Assembly (NCBI GenBank): GCA_013423325.1
Contig: BLJB01000207.1
Location: 248,001-312,000 of the forward strand
Reading direction: 5' to 3'
DNA length: 64,000 bases
Source: Usnea hakonensis
Taxonomy: Eukaryota > Ascomycota > Lecanoromycetes > Lecanorales > Parmeliaceae
Part shown: in pieces, positions 1 to 11,187 of the stretch
How the letters are laid out: every line of letters begins with the position of its first letter
Numbering within the stretch: position 1 is the first letter of the stretch
Made by a program: the position numbers and the translations under genes
The notes under the pieces: model-generated
Told to the model about the DNA's origin: nothing
Seen by the model: only the letters and a program-made list of their open reading frames with translations
Database searches by the model: none

Positions 1-69
1 AAGGATGAGAAGAGTGAGGGGGCGAGAGCGACGGGGGTAAGGAAGGTGGAGGCGAAGAAACGGAGGTGA
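1..69 (+). other. Possible C-terminal tail of a gene truncated by the window start
   Basis: Frame 1 is open from the first base and closes with TGA at 67-69. It encodes a short Lys/Arg-rich tail ending in AKKRR. This could be the last codons of a plus-strand gene lying to the left. With 22 codons there is no way to identify it, and chance is a fair alternative. Confidence 0.2.
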
Positions 70-692
70 GGGGGTGGTTGGGTGCGGGAATTGATGGGCT
101 CTTCTTGCTGGATGGATGGATGTTTTCTGAGGATTGAAGTGGTAGTAGTAGTTATGTGACTCCAGTCCAATAGAATTATCTTTGTCATTCTTCCATGTGC
201 GTATATACTAAGGTACTTATATACTCTTGCAAATCTGACTCATCGATCAATCTACCTTATTCACCCCCTTTCTCTCTCCCCTTCTCTCCCCTCACCCTCA
301 TCCCCCCCTTTCCCCCTTCCTTACCTCTCACCCCGCCCCCCCAGCCAAGCACAGCACAACCCATCCCAAGCACAGCAACGCAACAGAACTCCTACCCATA
401 CCGCCCAGAAAATCCCTCGGCCCAAAGTGCGTGCCAGTGTTGCGACTATCTGCTGGGGTTTATGGATGGATGGAGAGTGTGGGTCGTGGGAGCGAGTGGA
501 TATGGTGTGGTGTGGTGTGGTAGCGTAGTCGGCGGAAGACATCGATGACGGGGATCCCAAGTAAGGCACGTTTGCCGTGCGAAGTCCCGTGCCGTCCTCG
601 GGGATTGGCTTTGTCGTCGAGAGTGTTCTTCTCTCCCTCCCTCCCGTCCACAATCCCAACTTCTTTCTTTCTTCAGGAACCCCGGCGCAGCC
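70..692. other. Intergenic, low complexity
   Basis: No gene supported. The plus strand is strongly pyrimidine-rich around 241-350, and a short GGTGT-type repeat sits near 505-522. The open frames here are low-complexity Pro/Ser/Arg readings without homology signals. The end nearest 692 is presumably the 3' flank of the minus-strand esterase. Confidence 0.5.
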
Positions 693-1932
693 TCAACCGC
701 TCCCCCTGCCCCCCTCCAACATCCTCGCTATCCCCCCCGCCATCGCCTCCTGCACCCCCGTCGTCGGATGCAGCGCGTCCCGCCACAAATACCTCTCCAC
801 CTCCACCCCGCACTCCTCCCTCAACACCCCCTTCTCCCTCGCATCCCTATACACCTCGCAATTATTCGTCGTGTTGACATACAGCGCTGTTTGCGGGAAA
901 GATGTCGGGTCCGCGATGACGGAGGCGAAGAGTGTGTGTGCGGAGTATTGGAAGACGGTGGCGTCGGGGTGGGTGGTGCTGAGGTCGGTGGCTAGGGTGG
1001 CGAGCTTGGTGTTCCAGAGGATGATGGCGGCTGGGGGGACGGGGTGGCCCCATTTGTGGGAGAAGGGGAGGAGGTTGAGGGGGGGGATGTCAACGATGAG
1101 GAAGTTGCGGGCGCCGGTTTGGTAGAGCTGGGAGGGGCGAGGTGCGTGGTTAGCGGTGGGGATGGACGGATTGGGAATGGGATCTGAAAAGGGGAGGGTG
1201 CCTTACTTGCTCGAGTAAGAATGCGTAAATGGCAAAGAGGCTGGTGAATATTTCCGAGCAGTCGTCCTTTGTTAGCGGCTGGTCCGTGCACCGCCGGACG
1301 TCGTTGATGCCGAAAAACGTGGCGAAGAGACTGTTGGAAGCGTTCCAGCCGACGGCGTCGGTGTGGTTGCGGATGCCGTAGTGAGGCATGTAATGCTCGT
1401 GGTAGAAGCGTGCGAAGCCGTCCATGGTGGCGCCGTAGCTGGCCATGTTGTAGGTATTGATGACGCTGTTGTTGTAGTTCAGTGTGAGGTAGTGAATCCA
1501 TTTTTGGTCAAGGGATGAGGATTTTGGGAGTTGTGGGTTGCCGAAAGGGTTGCTGGGAGAGGGCTGTTCCTTTTGGGGGTCGAAGTCGGTGCTAGTGTAG
1601 GAATCTCCGCTAATGATGGTAATGTCAGTCTTTGCCTTTCTCCTCTTCACTTGTTTTCGTTTGGGAGCATACAAAACAAACATGTTCTCCACGTTGGCCC
1701 ATCCCTGCCAGTGGCTGATGCTGGGAGTCCTCGACGGTCCTGACGAAAAAAAAGATGGCAAGCGATCATAGGACAGAAGGGTCCAGAAGATGGTGAAGGG
1801 GACGACGACGGTCAAGAAGGTCAAGACTCTACGTGGAAGAGCGAGGGGGGAATTGCGCAAGGAAGCATATATGTCCTTGGAGGGATACTCGTACATGTCT
1901 CTGGCACCGTAGCATTCTTTCGGGACATGCAT
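693..1932 (-). CDS. Membrane-anchored SGNH/GDSL hydrolase, CE16 acetylesterase-like
   Basis: Two exons, complement(693..1127, 1207..1932), joined by a 79-nt intron (donor GTAAGG, acceptor CCCAG), give 386 residues. The family hydrolyses acetyl esters, for CE16 members on xylo- or chito-oligosaccharides. Block I GDSYTSTDFD supplies the nucleophile Ser near residue 110. FFGINDV is the block III Asn region, and RDALHPTTGVQ near the end carries the catalytic Asp-x-x-His. Unlike ordinary secreted CE16 enzymes, the protein starts with about 37 polar residues, then a hydrophobic span (VLTFLTVVVPFTIFW, about 40-55), so it looks like a type II membrane protein with the catalytic domain outside. N-glycosylation sequons occur in the domain. 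Substrate is inferred, not shown. Third-position base use flips from C to G about two-fifths of the way through exon 2. Confidence 0.85.
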
Positions 1933-3581
1933 GCTACTTAATGAACGAAAGCGAAAGAGCGGTCTGTATTTTTACAAATATCAAAGAGAGTGATGAAAGA
2001 GAATAAGACGGAAAAGACAAGAGACGCAGCACACCCGCAGCAGAACATTCAATCATTGACAGAAGATATATTAAAAGATGACACGGAAGTTGGCTGTTAC
2101 TTCACTCCCTCTTCGGACTGTACACGGGAGAGATTTGTCAAACAGCTTAGCGTGTTTGCAGACGGCGAAGGGGTGTCGCACGCTGGGATTTACCTCCAAG
2201 CCCGTTACTGGAGGGGGGGCCAACATGAGGAAGCAGTCAGGAGTAATAGATAGATGATATAGATGAATAAATTGGTCCAATGGTAGGCGGAAAGAGAGGA
2301 TCGTGGATGTTGGGATTGATTGGATAGTTTTTGAAATAATAAGAATGTGGGATTGTGTGGCTTGGGTCGCGATTGGGGTACCTGGGGGAGACTATGGTTC
2401 CTGTTGGCTTTCATCGCTAGCCAGATTTGGGTCTGATACGAGGCACACACTCTTCTCTCCGGCTGCCCAAGTAGACACTTCAGCCATTTCGAGTGCTCTA
2501 GACAAAAAGCCACACTTCGTAATTCTCTCTCTTGCATCATCTTCGTGCACTTGAAAGAAAAGTGAAGAACCTTGATGAAAAGAAGGTCAACAGTTTACAA
2601 GTATTTCACTCGGTAAAGTAGGTAGTTTCCAACATAGGTATTGATACAATAATAACGTTCAGAAGAATTATTGAATTCTTATGAAGAGAAAAGCTAACGG
2701 AAACGCGAAACACCCACGATTCAAACTTACCGGGGATTAGGTTCGTTCGGGAAAAGCTCCAGGTTAAATCCTTCTGGGCCGCAACTAATATCAATGAATC
2801 CTGAGTCAGAGTGAGGGCTGAGGGTGCGGGAGAGAAGTCCACTCCCTGCTGCCCCTGCGCCTATCAAATCTTAATCTCCTCAGGTACACTTTTCCTCCGG
2901 GAGCTAATAATAAGACATCGAGTGGGTGTACACTATTCTGTCATTCGCGAGGCCTCTCATGTATATACCGTAGTAATACGACCATGGTTATGGTGATTTG
3001 TTGAAGAGCTCATGTAATTTGACCCATGTCGACATCATGATTCTTAACGTTTTGAGGAAATGCGCCCTCGAGGAAAATGTCCATACTCAAGACTTTCATC
3101 CTCCTCTATCAGCCTTAAACCTAGAAAGCAATTACGTTTGCCCCGTGTGATTACTTGGCGTCTGCTCGTTCAACCATGCCATGGACGGAGACGCCCGGAC
3201 TGACAAAGAGCTCGACAGAGATGCCTCAAGACCGATTTCGAGGGATACTTTCAGGGTGACGCTATCCATCAGGATCGCTAGAAGTCGGAGTAAGCAAAAT
3301 GAGTCCCCGAGTAAGCACAGAATCACCAAAGTTAAGTTACAAATAGAGCAAGGCACCTAATTAATCGATTGGGGATCAATGCTTACTCGGAGGATGTCGG
3401 ACCTCTCCCGGGCTTGCCCCTATTCGAATGTCCGTGTGATGCAGTTTCGCACTTGCTCGGCATCATTTCCATATTCCAATCACGGCAACCTCTCTATAGA
3501 GCGTTGTACCCATCAATAGTCAAGACAATTTTGACTAATGAACCCCTTAGCAGATGATGCGCTCCCGCTCTTCCGCGTTAC
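1933..3581. other. Intergenic; 5' flank of the esterase, 3' flank of the Sld7-like gene
   Basis: No gene recognised in 1.65 kb. The longest open frames are about 60-110 codons on both strands, mutually overlapping, with no domain signal. The part next to 1933 should contain the promoter of the minus-strand esterase. Confidence 0.5.
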
Positions 3582-5069
3582 TCAGCGTTTCTTCACCGAC
3601 GGTGTGTTCCAACCATTGGCAACATTGGAAGACCGAGCTTGACTGCTGGGCTTGTCAAAGGGGCTGGACGAAGGCACTCCGGCGTTCGTCTCAAATTCCT
3701 GAAATTCACTGCCGTCAGGAGCACCATCGACAATTATGGGGTCTGTACAGAACATAGTCAGCAGTCGGTCTACGACATCCCTCATCGTCTCTTGAGAAAC
3801 CAGGTGTGCGTTTAGATTTTTGCGGAAGATGAACGTGGCCGCTTTAAAGGTTTGGTGGTAGACGAGCTTGTATTCGTCTTCTGCCTCATTGACCACTGTA
3901 TCCGTCTCGGTGTTGAGTATCGTCTGGCTTGGACCCTGTGACTTGTTGCATGGCTTCTTCTTTTGCTGTAATCCATGTAGACGCATGCCAGCCATAATGA
4001 CCTTGGTAAATGCCGCTTTGTTCTCTTGAGCACAACTTCCATCTGCATCCGAAAGCGCTGGGCTGTCGTGGTGAGTAATCGCGCTCTCCATCCGATGAAG
4101 CGATGAGCGCTTGCCGTTGGCCAATGCGCCTGAGCGGGAGGTTGGCCGAGAAGATGCCGAGCTAGCAACGGGTGTCGTGCTAGGTGCTCGCGAGAGACTC
4201 TTCCTTCTCAGATCGCTTGGCTGCGGTTGACGGATTTCTTGGTTCTCCGGTATTCCATGCTGAGAAGCTGGGCGGTCAATACCTGCCATGGCCTGAGAGA
4301 TGCTTTCTCCGCCACGTCCTCTGATTTTCCTTCGCTTCTTTGTCGCATCATCGAATAACATGGAAATGCTTGGGCGCTTCTGAGGCGGTTGCTGCGTGAC
4401 CGGAGCTGGATCATGCATGTGTGGAAGAAAGCAAGCTTCCCCAGTGTTCGGGGAGTCTGTCGGGATTGGTGGGCAAGACTGCGTGAAGACTTCTGCGCGG
4501 CCGATGATGTTCGAGCACAGCGGTAAAGCGTAGACCTTGACCAACGGTTCAGCCTTGCTCAAAGTGTTCGCCGTTGCTTCATCAGGCGGCGCTGGTGAAG
4601 AAGACCCAGGAGGAGTTGGCAAGGCTGTATCATTTTGTGTAACCGCTGCGTAGACCAACACTTCCGTAGCCACGTTCTGCATCCTCCACTCCTCATTCTG
4701 CATCTCGACCCTAAGGAGTATGCCATTCTCTGACTGGCTGCCCACGTGCAGCCACCACGGCTCCGTTGACCATCGAAGCAGAGCTTCCGTTAACCATCTT
4801 GTGGTTGCCTCATCTCCAGTGGAAACATCGCAGGATGGTCCTACGGCGAGGTATAAAGGGATCCGGGCAACTTCGACGAGGGACAGGAAATGCAGCTTTG
4901 CATCTTGAGGGAGTGGGCATGGTTTCGACGAGGAATTGGGTGCCGAGATCTGAACGTCTGTATGATAGTCAGTGTATACATACTATAGGTGTATCAGGTG
5001 CGGTGCATTACCTTGGATGCAAGTAGCCGAGTCGTCCAAAGTGATGTTGCCACTCCATACCTGTGACAT
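3582..5069 (-). CDS. sld7: Sld7-like DNA replication initiation regulator
   Basis: Two exons, complement(3582..4957, 5012..5069), with a 54-nt intron, give 477 residues. In yeast Sld7 binds Sld3 and tempers origin firing in the nucleus. The short first exon begins MSQVWSGNITLDD, matching the N-terminal Sld7 fold. The second exon continues with a conserved beta-rich region (KLHFLSLVEVARIPLYL). The middle, about 165-330, is Ser/Pro-rich and disordered with basic stretches such as KKRRKIRGRG. The C-terminal block, about 330-415 (KAAFTKVIMAGMRLHGL ... YKLVYHQTFKAATFIFRK), matches the Sld7 C-terminal domain that dimerises. The start was chosen because the preceding upstream ATG is out of frame with the conserved residues. 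Identification rests on recognised family sequence; sequence identity in this family is low. Confidence 0.8.
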
Positions 5070-5645
5070 TGTTGCTGCATGGTCTCGAGGTCAACTCGCT
5101 ATTAGGGTGGTGTCTGCTCGAGCGCAAAAGTAGAGTTCAGGCCTGACGGCGCGTGGTACTCTACGGTTGAGAGTTGCATTTTCGCTGGGGATTTGGTCGA
5201 GGTGAAAGATATAGAAGGCGGAGACGCGCCAGGAAAGCCGCGATTCCAAGTTTCCGAGCATTATCCGAGAATTCCGAGCTCTTGGGAGCGCTAGAGCTGC
5301 ATGTACGAGTACAGCCTACCTAGGTATGTAGAGCAGAGTCTTGTCACCAGCAATTCTTATGCAATTAATTGGAATACGAGGGTTCTCATCTTCGACGATG
5401 TGAGAACGCCAGACCTACTTACAGATTCCAAGACGAGTCGCCACAGCTCCTGGCAAAGCATTGAAGAGCGCCAGTTTGCCGAACGGAGCGAGCCTTTTAT
5501 CTACGCCATTCACGATGTCTCGAGTAAAGGTCGTGACCGTGAGTCACATTATACCACAGCCCGCAACTAACGGCCACCGCTTCCACACCTGACGTTGACA
5601 AGCAAAACAACGCCCGCTCTCTAATAATACATATCGAAATAGGCT
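5070..5645. other. Intergenic between sld7-like start and vps55 stop
   Basis: About 576 bp. It serves as 5' flank of the Sld7-like gene and 3' flank of the Vps55 gene, both on the minus strand. No further gene or repeat seen. Confidence 0.5.
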
Positions 5646-6206
5646 CTAGAAATCTTGCTCCTCCTGGAAAAACATTGTAAAGCTTATGATGGTTCCGTAG
5701 ATCAGTAGTCCTCCGACTATTGACATGGCCATAGCCGGGACAGCGATCAGGCCACAGTGGGCCAATAATGCCGGAAGAGCTGTAGACACGCATCAGCTTG
5801 GACCTTTTGACACAGATACCTCCCAGAGCTATGCTCCCTGCCAGGTTTGCAAATATACAGCACGTACCAACACCCATTACAACCAAAAATCCTGTACAGA
5901 ATCTCCCAAAATCCACCACGGCACTCCCGGCACTTTCCATAAAATCGTCAGGGTTCGCACATCTCCCACATATCCAGTTCGGCAATGGTGCGAGTACGTA
6001 GGTGGCTACGACAAGCAGAGTCAGGTAGCTGTGGAAGAGGGCAGAGGAGAGGATGACGAGGAGGAATCCTATGGCGAGAACCTAGGAAGAGGGTCCTAGT
6101 TAGTCGACATCAAGTGATCGAATACGGGAATCAGAGAAAGGAGGAGAAAGGAGAGATCTAAGCATACGAAGGACAAGGCGATGATAGTCTTCAGGCCCGC
6201 TGCCAT
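5646..6206 (-). CDS. vps55: Vacuolar protein sorting protein Vps55
   Basis: Three exons, complement(5646..5779, 5868..6081, 6168..6206), give 128 residues, close to the yeast protein's 140. Vps55 is a small four-TM endosomal protein that works with Vps68 in traffic from late endosome to vacuole; the animal homologue is OB-RGRP/LEPROT. The spliced protein begins MAAGLKTIIALSF, continues VLAIGFLLVILSSALF and LLVVATYVLAPLPNWIC, has the conserved DFGRFCTGFLVVMGV block, and ends with MSIVGGLLIYGTIIS and MFFQEEQDF. All four hydrophobic spans are present. Intron phases (0 and 1) restore the family sequence exactly, which fixes the tiny 13-codon first exon. No defects seen. Confidence 0.93.
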
Positions 6207-7554
6207 CTTGTCGGTCTGTCGCGTGCACTGACTAGGGCCTTGATTACGCTCGGGCCGGAGACATGCGCTGGGCAGTGTAAAGTCTTAAATCAACGCTGCA
6301 GGTCCAGAGATAACAGTACCGTGTTTGAGTTGGAGGCTGTCGCTGTGTGTGATAGCAACTCGTAGATGGTAATGGTGTGAAGCAATGCAATAATGCTGGC
6401 CGCTGTGATGGGTTACGGAGTGAGGTGTGGAAGGTTTGCGGCACTTGGGCGCCAAGCTTAATCTCAGAATGGGACTAGACTGAGTGCCGCTTTTGACCAA
6501 CTTTTAAGGGGGAGAATATATGTTGTAGTGGACTCTATCACTGCCTTTTCGTCTTCTCCCACATATATACATACACGCATACTAAACACGGAAAATCACG
6601 ACAGTCGTCTAGCGTGAGCTTGTACGATGATAGATAATCAGGATGATGTGTCTCAAAAAGGAACAATACAATTACTTCCGAATGTAGTCGACTACCCTAC
6701 AATATAGGTAGTAAGCTGAATTGCAATTGTGTGGGTCTAGGAGGAGAATGATTTATCTGATTTTAATCATTTGCTGCCATTTTCTTGTCTTTATGCAACG
6801 TTTTATAATACGATCAAGCGCAATAGCGTACAGCACACCCTAGCCGCTAAAGTAACACCTTTGTTCAATCCTGGAGCCTCAACCTTATGCTGAGTATGAC
6901 CGGCGCCCTCATCGACGTTGGAACTTCGATGTCGCTAAATCCATAAATTGGTCTGTCTCTTGCGCTCAACCACAAACAAAAGCCGCCTGGTCTACGGAGC
7001 ATGATGTACAATGGGCGTCTCCACTTGGTCAGCCGATGTTGGACACTCATGGAATTGTGACGACCTGGAAATTGCATACCTGCTCTGCTACTGCCCAGAC
7101 GGGATCTACAGCTTGACACAGTATTTGCCGCTAGTACGACGTCATTCTCTCGGGCAGGGACAAGAGCAGATACCTACCCATCAAGGAAATGTTGAACCCG
7201 GTCGCGGTTTGCGTCTCGATCTCGATGGTAAAACATTTTGGCTGTGCTTTCCGTTGCACTGTAATCTGGAGAAGTCGATCTTGAGCCTGGAAGGAATATG
7301 TTTGACGAGTTGACTGTATGATTTGTGATTTTATTCAGAGGTGGTTGGGCGATAAATTCCATTCGCAAAGCGTCTCATCTCTGTGGCGGACTGAACAGCC
7401 TCTCTTATCTAAGTTGATAATTGTCTTCAACTGCACGTAGCCTTGGGTAAATGGACTGGTGTAGGATATATGCGTTGAATATTCCAAATCTTCAAAAGCG
7501 GCGGAAGAAAATTAGTTGAATATCTTGGCAAATATGTCGAACATTTTTAGATGT
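6207..7554. other. Intergenic; 5' flank of vps55
   Basis: 1.35 kb with only short, overlapping open frames and no recognisable domains. The region next to 6207 is the presumed promoter of vps55. Confidence 0.5.
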
Positions 7555-7638
7555 GGCTGGATAGTTCAGTGGCAGAATTCTTGCTTTGGGTCAATCACAG
7601 ATTGTAAGAGGTCCTGGGTTCAAATCCCAGTTCAGCCC
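7555..7638 (+). tRNA. tRNA-Pro (UGG anticodon) with a ~12-nt intron
   Basis: The acceptor arm pairs GGCTGGA with TTCAGCC, allowing G-T wobble. The D-arm contains the A box (TAGTTCAGTGGC). The anticodon stem CTTGC/GTAAG encloses TTTGGG, giving anticodon TGG at about 7586-7588. The T-arm carries the B box GGTTCAAATCC. The loop is 12 nt too long, and the extra bases (about TCAATCACAGAT) lie just 3' of position 37, the standard place for a nuclear tRNA intron. Removing them leaves 72 nt. The discriminator base appears to be C. Confidence 0.87.
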
Positions 7639-7642
7639 ACTA

Positions 7643-7648
7643 TTTTTT
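7643..7648 (+). terminator. RNA polymerase III terminator for tRNA-Pro
   Basis: A run of six T on the coding strand five bases after the tRNA 3' end, the usual Pol III stop signal. Confidence 0.75.
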
Positions 7649-8163
7649 CGTTTTTGAACTGGTGACTCACCAATCAGCATTCTATTATTGTCTACAGTTC
7701 GAAAGGGTTTTGTATGCATGCATCTGACGAGTATTTGACTCACAACATTCAATTCTGAACCTTCGCCGGAAGTACTTTGGCCCAGCTCCGTATCTTATCA
7801 GCCTTATGGATCTTGGCGTTCATCTCCTCTCCCCTTCGATGTTCTTGCCTACTTCTCCCCCCCCCCACTTTACTTTGGACAGGGGTTGATCGTCTTCCAA
7901 TACTCTACTTGTTGGCCTTTTCTATCATGCGTCCTCAGCTAAGCCAAGGAACATCCGCTGCCTCGCTTCATACTTTGTGATTTAATGGCTGTTGCGATTC
8001 AATTTCACATCTCTGCAAAGCTGCATGTCTTTCTCACAGTCCACATATGTAAACAAGCATCTTTCGAAAATGACAAAATAGTCTCCCTTGAATTTAGAGG
8101 AGTCTAGGTCTCAGCCTCCCCCGTGCGCAGCAAAGCGTGGCAAAAGAGAGAACGCGATACATC
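7649..8163. other. Intergenic
   Basis: About 515 bp. No gene seen; a C-rich run occurs near 7857-7866. Confidence 0.5.
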
Positions 8164-8835
8164 TCAATCATCCGTCCACGGATTCTTCTCAAGTCGCAGT
8201 ATCTCCTCCTCACTTAACGTCATCGTGCCTAAAGTCTCGTTGCCAACCAACCTCTTTCCCACTACTATCGCAGAACGGGCCGAAGACCCACCAGCAGCAG
8301 CAAATGTCACATGCATGTGCAAATACTGGCCCTCTTCCATTTCTATTCTTCCATCTGGATGACGTGTCCCACGCGAGAACTGCATGATGAGCTCCTTTAC
8401 AACTGTCCCGTGAATTCCATGGCCCAGTTGAAAAATCAATTCATTCGGGTACTGGCCGAAACTCATCTCGTCTTTGCGCCAGTTGTAGATGACGCTCCCT
8501 TCACCGTGGTATCCGGACCAGCTGCAATGTGAGCGGCAGTGAACTTTGTCTGGATCGGTGATGGGGGGGTACACGGTGCTGGTGGTATCGGTTCGGATAC
8601 TAATGTGGTCGTCGGGATTGCTGCATCGGGTAGGGTGTGCGCCATCGATTCGCTGAAAGACGAGCTTGTAGGTGAGGTCTACGTCACGAGATGGATTGGA
8701 AGTAGGGGTCGCTTGCTCGGAAGTAGTGGATGCCTGCTCAGGAGGAGGAGGTGTCTGCTCGGGAGTAGGAGGTGCTATCGAGGAAGGAGGAGGGGTATGC
8801 TCGGGAGTAGGAGGTGCTTGCCCGGATGAAGCCAT
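8164..8835 (-). CDS. Unrecognised protein with N-terminal Pro/Glu/Thr repeats
   Basis: Single exon, 223 residues from the second in-frame Met (8835); an upstream Met at 8988 would add 51 residues that look like translated leader. Residues about 7-45 form an imperfect repeat built on PPTPEQT/PPPEQA units and are probably disordered. The rest is a compact domain: a region beginning DVDLTYKLVFQRIDG, a Cys/His-containing stretch (HCRSHCSWSGYHG) and a C-terminal YLHMHVTFAAAG block. No signal peptide, membrane segment or catalytic motif is visible. The repeat lies in the coding strand as CTCC-rich DNA, so length variation between strains is plausible. I do not recognise the family; function unknown. 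Confidence 0.6.
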   Translation of the reverse strand: MASSGQAPPTPEHTPPPSSIAPPTPEQTPPPPEQASTTSEQATPTSNPSRDVDLTYKLVFQRIDGAHPTRCSNPDDHISIRTDTTSTVYPPITDPDKVHCRSHCSWSGYHGEGSVIYNWRKDEMSFGQYPNELIFQLGHGIHGTVVKELIMQFSRGTRHPDGRIEMEEGQYLHMHVTFAAAGGSSARSAIVVGKRLVGNETLGTMTLSEEEILRLEKNPWTDD

Positions 8836-9756
8836 TGATGATTGTGCGTGGTTTCGAAAAGAGAAATGCTCTGTTCTGAGGACGAACGAGCAGGGGAAAA
8901 GGTGGTGTTGATATAGAAACCGATGTTTGCTTTCCTGTTTGCCAGGCGATTGGCCTAGAGAAAGACCGCGATCACGGGCTTCATCCATCCCGCTTGCTCA
9001 CACATCATGTGACCGGATATGCAAACCTAAACCTCCGTATCGGGTAGCAGGTGCAAAGGCAATCACTGACCCTCAGTCTTTGGGACGAGACTTGACTTCA
9101 CGATTGAGACTCTGGGAAATGACCCCAGAATGAAAGTTCCTTGATGGAAGAAAACAACATCTACACTTGGAAGTAATCTGCCATGTGGAAGCCGTAGCAC
9201 AAACAGAAAGACGACTTTCCACCTAGCGGCAGCTTACATAGACTTCCAGATCGGCTTATGAGCTATGAGAGCGCCGCAGCTTCTTTGGTGTGTGTTTCTG
9301 CAACAACCCCAATCAAAAGCTTCTGTCGTCAGGTTGGCTTGATATCCCAATTCTGAGGGCGGAATGATTCGTGGCTGCGGACGGAAGATTGAGAACCGTG
9401 TCGTGAAGACCATTAGTGGGAAGAGAGGAGTGGATACGGAGAGTAAAGGTACCTCTTAACGCTCTAGGGACGCGAGACATGGAAAGAGGAATCTGAACAT
9501 TCATTTGAGAATACATCGGACGGAGAAAAATTCCAGGTTTATCTTTGCGCCGGAAATTACTCTTGGAACAACCTAGAGAACGCGCTGGCATGGCGCTGCA
9601 GTGTTCCAGGGTCTTTGCTAGAGTACAAGCGATTATGGTATTTTATCTGTAATTGTATGGAAAGACGCTGACGGTAAATGAAAGATTGCTGTAAGGAATC
9701 AAACTCGTTGTATGGACCGCCAACAGACAGATTCTTACACTCAGAGGTGTTATTAC
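8836..9756. other. Intergenic
   Basis: About 920 bp between two minus-strand genes. Short open frames only, no domain signal. Confidence 0.5.
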
Positions 9757-11187
9757 TTAGAGCCACAGTAGTACTGCAATACCCACAGACAGCGCAATCG
9801 ACGAGCTCCATAGCCCGTCTCTCGCTCCCAACACGCCTCCCTTGAATAGCTGCACACCCGTTCCAACCGGGCCTGAGCGGGACGCTGGTGTAGTATTCGC
9901 ACTCAGAGCCTTCATACTGTTTGCCGCAACGTTGTCACTTGCGTTTGGCGCGAGCGATGTAGGACTATCTGAGAACGTGGCCACAATGCCAGGCGTCGAA
10001 GTGTGGCCGTTGATTTTGTACTGACCCGGGATGTTGGCTGTAATGTTGTGCCCGTTCACTGTCGGGAGCGGTGATATCTTGGAAACCGCAGACGTAGCAG
10101 CGTTGACGGAAACCTGCGAAGAGCTGACGTCGACCGCCAATGGGCTCGGGGTGGAGACGATTTGAAGGGCTATATCTTTGGTGGAACCGTCCGAGCTCGG
10201 GGTACCGGCAGAGCCAAGAGTATGCGTTTGCCCATTGATGACAGCGTAATGGTTTTGATCATTAGGTGTGATAGTCTGCGAGCCGAGTATGAGGGCTGGT
10301 AGATTTATTGATTCGGCGCCTAGGATGGAATTACTTTCAACACTTGGGGGCGTTTCCTGGAGACTTGCAGCTGCGCTGAGAGTCGGGGTGGAACTGAGAG
10401 AAAGGATTTGATCAGATGTCATCGGATTTGACAGCGTGCTTTCACTATAAGATCCGCTCTGCGGTCCAGCATTCAATGTATCAGTAGACCCTGCACTGTG
10501 ATTACCGTTGCTGTTTTCGATCAGGTTTTGCGGTTCATAAGTAGCTGAGCTTGAGACGGTGTTTAGTGAGTGGTTGGAACCGCTGGCTTCCGAAGTCGAT
10601 GGTGTATTTTTCAATTGCGAAAAATTAGCTACGCTGATAGACGGACTATTCAAAGCAGAGTCAGGCGCGAGGTTTGTAGGTGTAGGCCGTGTGAGAGTCT
10701 GCATGCTAGATGTGATACTATGTCCCATTACTAGGCTGTGTGAAGGGTTTGACGTGCTGAGTCCGGGCGTTGTGCTTGAACTTCTCGCGAGAACATGAAG
10801 CGAGTCTGGGGGGTGTGGGTTGACGTTCGTGGTGGTTGTCTCGCTATCTATCCTGACAGATATACCGTTACTGCTTGGAGGATCGTCGTTGCTCGGTAAC
10901 GGCACCGGGGCAAACTGACGGCCGTCTGTGTTGCCGGCGCAAGGGTCCAATACACTAGCTGGCACCACACTTCCGATTGCGTCTGGGCATCTGGCTTGCA
11001 GAAAGGACTTGGCCTGATTGGAGTCGAGACTTTCGGGGCCTTGCTTGGCAGCTTTCAGATATATGAGCAAGGAGAAAAGTAGCGATATCAAAAAAACAAC
11101 TAAGAGCATTGCAGCAGTACTGAACTCGATTGGCACATTCAAAGAGGAAGTTAGCGCTCTGGGAGAAAAGAGAATTACAACGCGCAT
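9757..11187 (-). CDS. Ser/Thr-rich secreted or GPI-anchored surface protein
   Basis: Single exon, 476 residues from the first Met (11187). The more likely start is Met27 at 11109, which puts a hydrophobic leader (MLLVVFLISLLFSLLIYL) at the N terminus. Past a short Cys-containing region (two Cys about 20 residues apart, near 70-85) the protein is a long Ser/Thr/Asn-rich stretch, with degenerate repeats of the type ING-x-T-x-x-LGS (for example VINGQTHTLGSAG and TVNGHNITANIPG) that are widespread in fungal cell-surface proteins. The C terminus is hydrophobic (SSSIALSVGIAVLLWL), preceded by small residues, like a GPI-attachment signal. These features suggest a heavily O-glycosylated wall or surface protein. 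No enzymatic domain is seen. Confidence 0.7.
   Translation of the reverse strand: MRVVILFSPRALTSSLNVPIEFSTAAMLLVVFLISLLFSLLIYLKAAKQGPESLDSNQAKSFLQARCPDAIGSVVPASVLDPCAGNTDGRQFAPVPLPSNDDPPSSNGISVRIDSETTTTNVNPHPPDSLHVLARSSSTTPGLSTSNPSHSLVMGHSITSSMQTLTRPTPTNLAPDSALNSPSISVANFSQLKNTPSTSEASGSNHSLNTVSSSATYEPQNLIENSNGNHSAGSTDTLNAGPQSGSYSESTLSNPMTSDQILSLSSTPTLSAAASLQETPPSVESNSILGAESINLPALILGSQTITPNDQNHYAVINGQTHTLGSAGTPSSDGSTKDIALQIVSTPSPLAVDVSSSQVSVNAATSAVSKISPLPTVNGHNITANIPGQYKINGHTSTPGIVATFSDSPTSLAPNASDNVAANSMKALSANTTPASRSGPVGTGVQLFKGGVLGARDGLWSSSIALSVGIAVLLWL

Noticed and set aside
195..1125. Several open frames of 60-180 codons on the plus strand over the esterase and its flank
   Set aside because: They are antisense or low-complexity readings of C/G-skewed DNA. 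The spliced minus-strand esterase explains 693-1932.
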